The position numbers were made by a program, and so were the translations under genes. Below the pieces are notes generated by a model. The model made no database searches. It had not been told where the DNA came from and saw only the letters and a program-made list of their open reading frames with translations. From the NCBI GenBank assembly GCA_020809705.1, contig CP085833.1:3038001-3102000 (forward strand): a stretch of 64,000 nucleotides of DNA, read 5' to 3'. Source of the stretch: Calonectria ilicicola (Eukaryota > Ascomycota > Sordariomycetes > Hypocreales > Nectriaceae). Numbering within the stretch: position 1 is the stretch's first letter; each line of letters starts with the position of its first letter. This document shows positions 60,198 through 64,000 of the stretch, in pieces.

Positions 60198-63100
60198 CTA
60201 CTCCTCGTCTAGGCTCCCCATCATCCCATTCTTGCTGGTCTTTCTGCCCAGTTTGAGCATACTGAACCTCTTCCGCACGCTGTTCTTCTTGACCAGCCCT
60301 CCAAACTTTTCGACTGGTTTTTCTTCCACTTCAGAGACGACCTCGAAGCTTCCTCTACTATTGAACCCAGCATGGTGCTCCTCTGTGAGCTTTTCCTCTT
60401 GGGACTGCGTTCGGAAGAAACTGCGCCGATGGTTATCCTTGCTCTGGTTCCGGCTATGGTTGCTTAATGTGTCTAGCTCTCCACCGTTCTCCTCGACGTC
60501 CGGGGGCACATCGACCTCCTTCTTCTTGCCACCTAGAAAGCTCAATCGTGCTCCTCGCTGGCGCACCGACATTGGTCTTATTACCGACGCCTCTTCTGTG
60601 GTAACTCCGTTCATTGGTGACCCATTTAATTGCCTGGGGCTTTTTTCAGACCCTCGAGATGATCGCTTCCAAGTAGGCGAGGGGGTGGGCGTTTCGTGAG
60701 TTGGTTGAGGTGGTGCGAGGTGTGCAATCTCAGATGCAAAGGTGAATTCAAAGTCTGATGAAATGATTAGTCAGCAAGAAACAAGCATGCTAGCATTGTA
60801 CTTACATTGTTGTAGCTCCTCATATCGGTCGCTGAGGAGCTCGTTTGAACTTCGAGAGAATGTGGCTAGACACCTCTTGATCATTATAGCATGGTCGACA
60901 AGAGCCATCTTAATTGCGCTGTCCTGTGGACTCAATTCAGGTTCTTCCTGCTCCTCTTCATCATCTTCATTCTCATCCTCGTCTTCTTCCTCTTTTATCT
61001 TCGGGAGCAAAAGACGATAGCATGCAACACTATTATCCGAGGCAGGGTTGACTGAAACAGTCACAGCATCGAGCAAAAGCTGCGCGTTCTCGTAGTCACC
61101 ATCTGCCACCCGACGCTCCAGGGCAGCCATCTCTTGTGTCTTGCGCACAATTCGTTCCAGAGCCGTTTCGTGAGCACTGAGTCTGATTTCCTGGGTCTCG
61201 ACGATCTCGCTTCGTCGGAGAATTGTAGGGAATGGGTCGGCGGTAGTGAAGATGAGCTTCTCGGCATAGTGCTCCAGAACAGGACCTGTTGTGTTGCGTT
61301 TGGTGGAAACAGAGAAACTTTGAGGATGAGATGACAAGAGAAAATCTCGGATCACCTGCGGAACTCGAGCTCGCTGAAATACATGATGGCCTGGATCACG
61401 ATGAGGGGTAATGGCTGAGATAACCAGGAATTGGCCTTCAACATCATCCACCTCACTCGTGACTATCTGGGCTGCAGGATACTGCTCTTGCATGCGGTCC
61501 GTAAATGCAGATGCTCTCTCGGTAGGCGAGCCCTCGTATACATATTCTTTGTCTCGGACGCTCGCAGGAAAGCCGAGACCCTTGTAAGCAACCTTGAAAT
61601 ATCTGGGAATAAGCTTGTCGCTCTTTGAGATTGTCTCATAAATCGTCGCAATCGCCCTCTCAGTTCTAGCCAACTTGGCAAAATCATAAACATTGGTCTC
61701 GTATTGAACTTGGAGCTCTTTGTAAGCAGCTAAGGCATCACTCCAAGATTCACCTTCTTCAAAGAATTTGATCATGTCAAAGTAAATCTTCTCTTTCCTG
61801 TCAAACTGGGTTTGTGCAGGGAAGGGTGGATCGGGCAGAGCATGGGTCTGGCTTGAAGGATCCCATTCATACAGATCAGCATGAAGTCGAAGGGCCAAAC
61901 CAGCTTCTGTGTGGTTTCTTGATTCCGCCTGAAGGTCTGCAAGTTGGTGGACATAGCGAACAAAGATCTCTTCTTTCTGCATATCGCGAAGGAACTCCAT
62001 AAGACGGAGGCGGTTAATGAGATGGGTCGCTTCGCCTGTACCCTCACTGCTGTGAACCGCAACCAGGAGATCAAGGAACTCGTCAATGGTGCCAATGAAT
62101 TGACGTACAGCTGCATATAAGGGTTCATCTGAGGCGTTCGCGAGGGGCTCAAATCGTTCCAGGAGCTCGCCAATGAACAATTTCTGGAGGATGCTTTCGG
62201 TCAAAGGCTTCTCCTTGAAGAAAATATCCAAGCAATCAATTGTTTCAGTTTGGATGACGGACAAGTCTTCACTCAAGGTCCATTCACTAACAATCATGGT
62301 TTGAAGAACCTCAACGGCCATCCTGCGAAGACCTTCATGCACGCTCATACAAAGCTCAACGATGGGTCCCACAAGTGCTGGCACGTACTGGACTTGATAA
62401 CCTCCCATTTTGATAAGGTTGAATCGGTTTCGCTCATCGGGGGTAGTCTCCCATCCGATAGCCTCCCATGTTCGACGGAGAAGTTCAGCACCATGTTCTC
62501 GAACATCTCCCCCGATTTTCCACACTGCTCGCCGCTTCTGTTCTGGGAATGTCTCCAAAGCTAACGAGGTGCTTGCCACAAGCTTGAGGAGTGTTGTGAA
62601 AAATAACTTCCACAATTCCATATTAAAACTTTCGGCCTCCTCAGGATCGGGAAGAAATGATACTAGCATGATGCTGGCGAGGTATTGAAGAGTAAGCATA
62701 ATGGACTTGTGGTGGTGGATGTGAACGGAGAGCCATTCGGCGGGATACGCTTCTCCCTTCAAAATGCTCATTTGCACCCTCAATACGTTCTCCAAAACGA
62801 CCGCCAGATCCTCATCAGCCAATTCGACCTGTAAGCCTGAAGGCGAATTGGATATGGCGGATAGCACAGCCGAGAGTTCGACTAAAGCTTCATCGAACTC
62901 CACTTCATCATTAATAGGTCGAGTGGGGAATGGGTATGCAGAGGGAAAGAGGAGCGAGAGACGATTTCTAGGCTGGAGGGGCGAGGCAAGAACTGCCAAA
63001 TATGAGTCGATAATCTTCGGAATGTGATCGGGGATGTTAGACCCGAGGTAATCGATCTGGCTAGCCAACACTGAGCAACAGAGGCGAATCTGGTCTCTCC

Positions 63101-64000
63101 ATTGGTCGGTAACATCATTCGCATGTCCCCAATGAGGAGCAATCCATCGCACCGTGTTAGTGCTCAGAGCAGCTTTCTGATCGGGGTGAGCGAAAATGTC
63201 CAGCTTCCCGTAGTTGATGATAAGGACTAGCTTATACAAGACAAGCTTTCCTTTTACTTCTGTGCAAGAGTCCATGAAATCTATTGCAATGTGAAGAATC
63301 TCCTCGGTTGTCAGGAGGCCAGTAAGTTCTGGTAGCCACTGGTGGAAATGTTGGACAGCCAAAGTCTGGCTGCCAACAAGCGCAGGAGCAGGGTTACGCA
63401 TCATGGCATCGAGCGCCTTAAAAATAGCGCGAAGGTCACGAGTGAACAGAGCTGTGCTTGAGGTGATGCCTATTCCGGCCTCTTTTACTCTCTGCTGACC
63501 TCGAGCGTGTGTGATAAACTTGAGAATGTGTCTAACAACTTTGAAGGTGGCTCTCAGTTTCCGGGCAGTCTCGGGGTTGGTAGGGTTCTGGAGGAGTCGA
63601 GTGAATGATCGGACCAAGCATGGTGTAGCAAAGGGGTAGTTGAATTGAGTCTCGGCATACTGGTCAACCAGAGGACCCAGGTTAAATCTTCGATCGTGGA
63701 CAATGCTCAATACGCGAACCAGGGCAGAAAATACCAGGTCTTCATACTCATCGTTGCCAGAAAATTCAACAAGAATGCCAAAGAGACTATCCATTACATC
63801 GTTGAGCAACTTCACAACTTCAATCTCTGGAACAAAGATAAGTTGTCGCAATACCCCAGGAACGTCTTCCCGTGGCATCTCCTTCCATTTCAACAATCCC
63901 AATATCACTCGATCTTGGGAAAATCGGGTGCTGCATAGATAAGTTTCCACACGAAGAATGGCGAGAGGGCCGGTAACTTCGACCGAATGCTCATCTTTGC
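60198..64000 (-). CDS. DCK1: DOCK-family guanine-nucleotide exchange factor, C-terminal part (partial, 5' end outside window)
   Basis: Activator of Rho/Rac-type GTPases acting in polarity, actin and mitophagy pathways, usually with an ELMO partner (yeast Dck1-Lmo1). The frame is open through the right edge. The visible exons are 60806-64000 and 60198-60754, joined in phase over a 51-nt intron (GTAAGT...CATCAG). About 1250 residues are seen. A long armadillo-like helical region is followed by the DHR-2 exchange domain: RNHTEAGLALRLHADLYEWD, FFEEGESWSDALAAYKELQ, FKVAYKGLGFP and a C-terminal lobe with LEHYAEKLIFTTADPFPTIL and QEMAALERRVADGD. An acidic run (EEDEDENEDDEEEQEEPELS) is inserted near the end of DHR-2. 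The last exon encodes a basic, Ser-rich disordered tail. The N-terminal DHR-1 domain would lie to the right of the window. Confidence 0.92.

Overview
The window is nuclear DNA of a filamentous ascomycete, most likely a Sordariomycete of the Hypocreales type. The evidence is short introns (about 50-60 nt) with GT(A/G)NGT donors, CTAAC-like branch sites and CAG/TAG acceptors, C/G-rich third codon positions, and Pezizomycotina gene families: group X hybrid histidine kinase, eukaryotic-type UDP-galactopyranose mutase, Chs7-family membrane protein, Gly/Ser-rich GPI protein and HSPA12-like Hsp70. I see no bacterial features, no CRISPR, no intact transposon and no secondary-metabolite cluster. Exon joins were worked out by hand from splice signals and reading phase, and every complete model sums to a multiple of three.

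Left third (1-21.2 kb): the N-terminal part of a group X histidine kinase runs off the left edge. Then come UDP-galactopyranose mutase (-), a 4.6-kb gap, a TPT/DUF250 transporter (+), ribosomal protein eL27 (-) divergent from an NCE101-family small membrane protein (+), a TTC36-like TPR protein (-), 4-hydroxyphenylpyruvate dioxygenase (+), the TFIIH subunit Ssl1/p44 (-) and a Chs7-family protein (-).

Middle (21.2-37 kb): an interval of almost 9 kb without a recognisable gene contains an A/T-rich island at about 24.9-27.3 kb. It ends at an MFS sugar transporter (+) whose start codon is unresolved. A compact housekeeping block follows: an LYR-motif protein (+), frataxin (-) divergent from AP-3 sigma (+), and a small membrane protein (-) divergent from cytosolic leucyl-tRNA synthetase (+). 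A Gcn4/CPC1-type TGACTCA lies in that last shared promoter.

Right third (37-64 kb): a Gly/Ser-rich GPI-anchored wall protein (+), Dph3/Kti11 (-) divergent from a peroxisomal ABCD half-transporter (+), an RBR (RING-IBR-RING) E3 ubiquitin ligase (-), an unrecognised coiled-coil protein (-), an HSPA12-like Hsp70 ATPase (+), and the C-terminal part of a DOCK-family GEF (-) running off the right edge.

The most notable observation is in the RBR ligase gene. Two different 3' terminal exons lie one behind the other. Each splices in the same phase to the same 14-nt microexon, and each supplies a complete, different version of the last RING2 zinc ligands. This looks like a pair of mutually exclusive terminal exons, which is unusual for a fungus. 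Other points are a GC-AG intron in the Hsp70-like gene, an 8-nt terminal coding exon in eL27, a stop-free 60-nt in-frame intron in AP-3 sigma, and an 81-bp repeat in the wall protein whose two copies differ only at synonymous positions.
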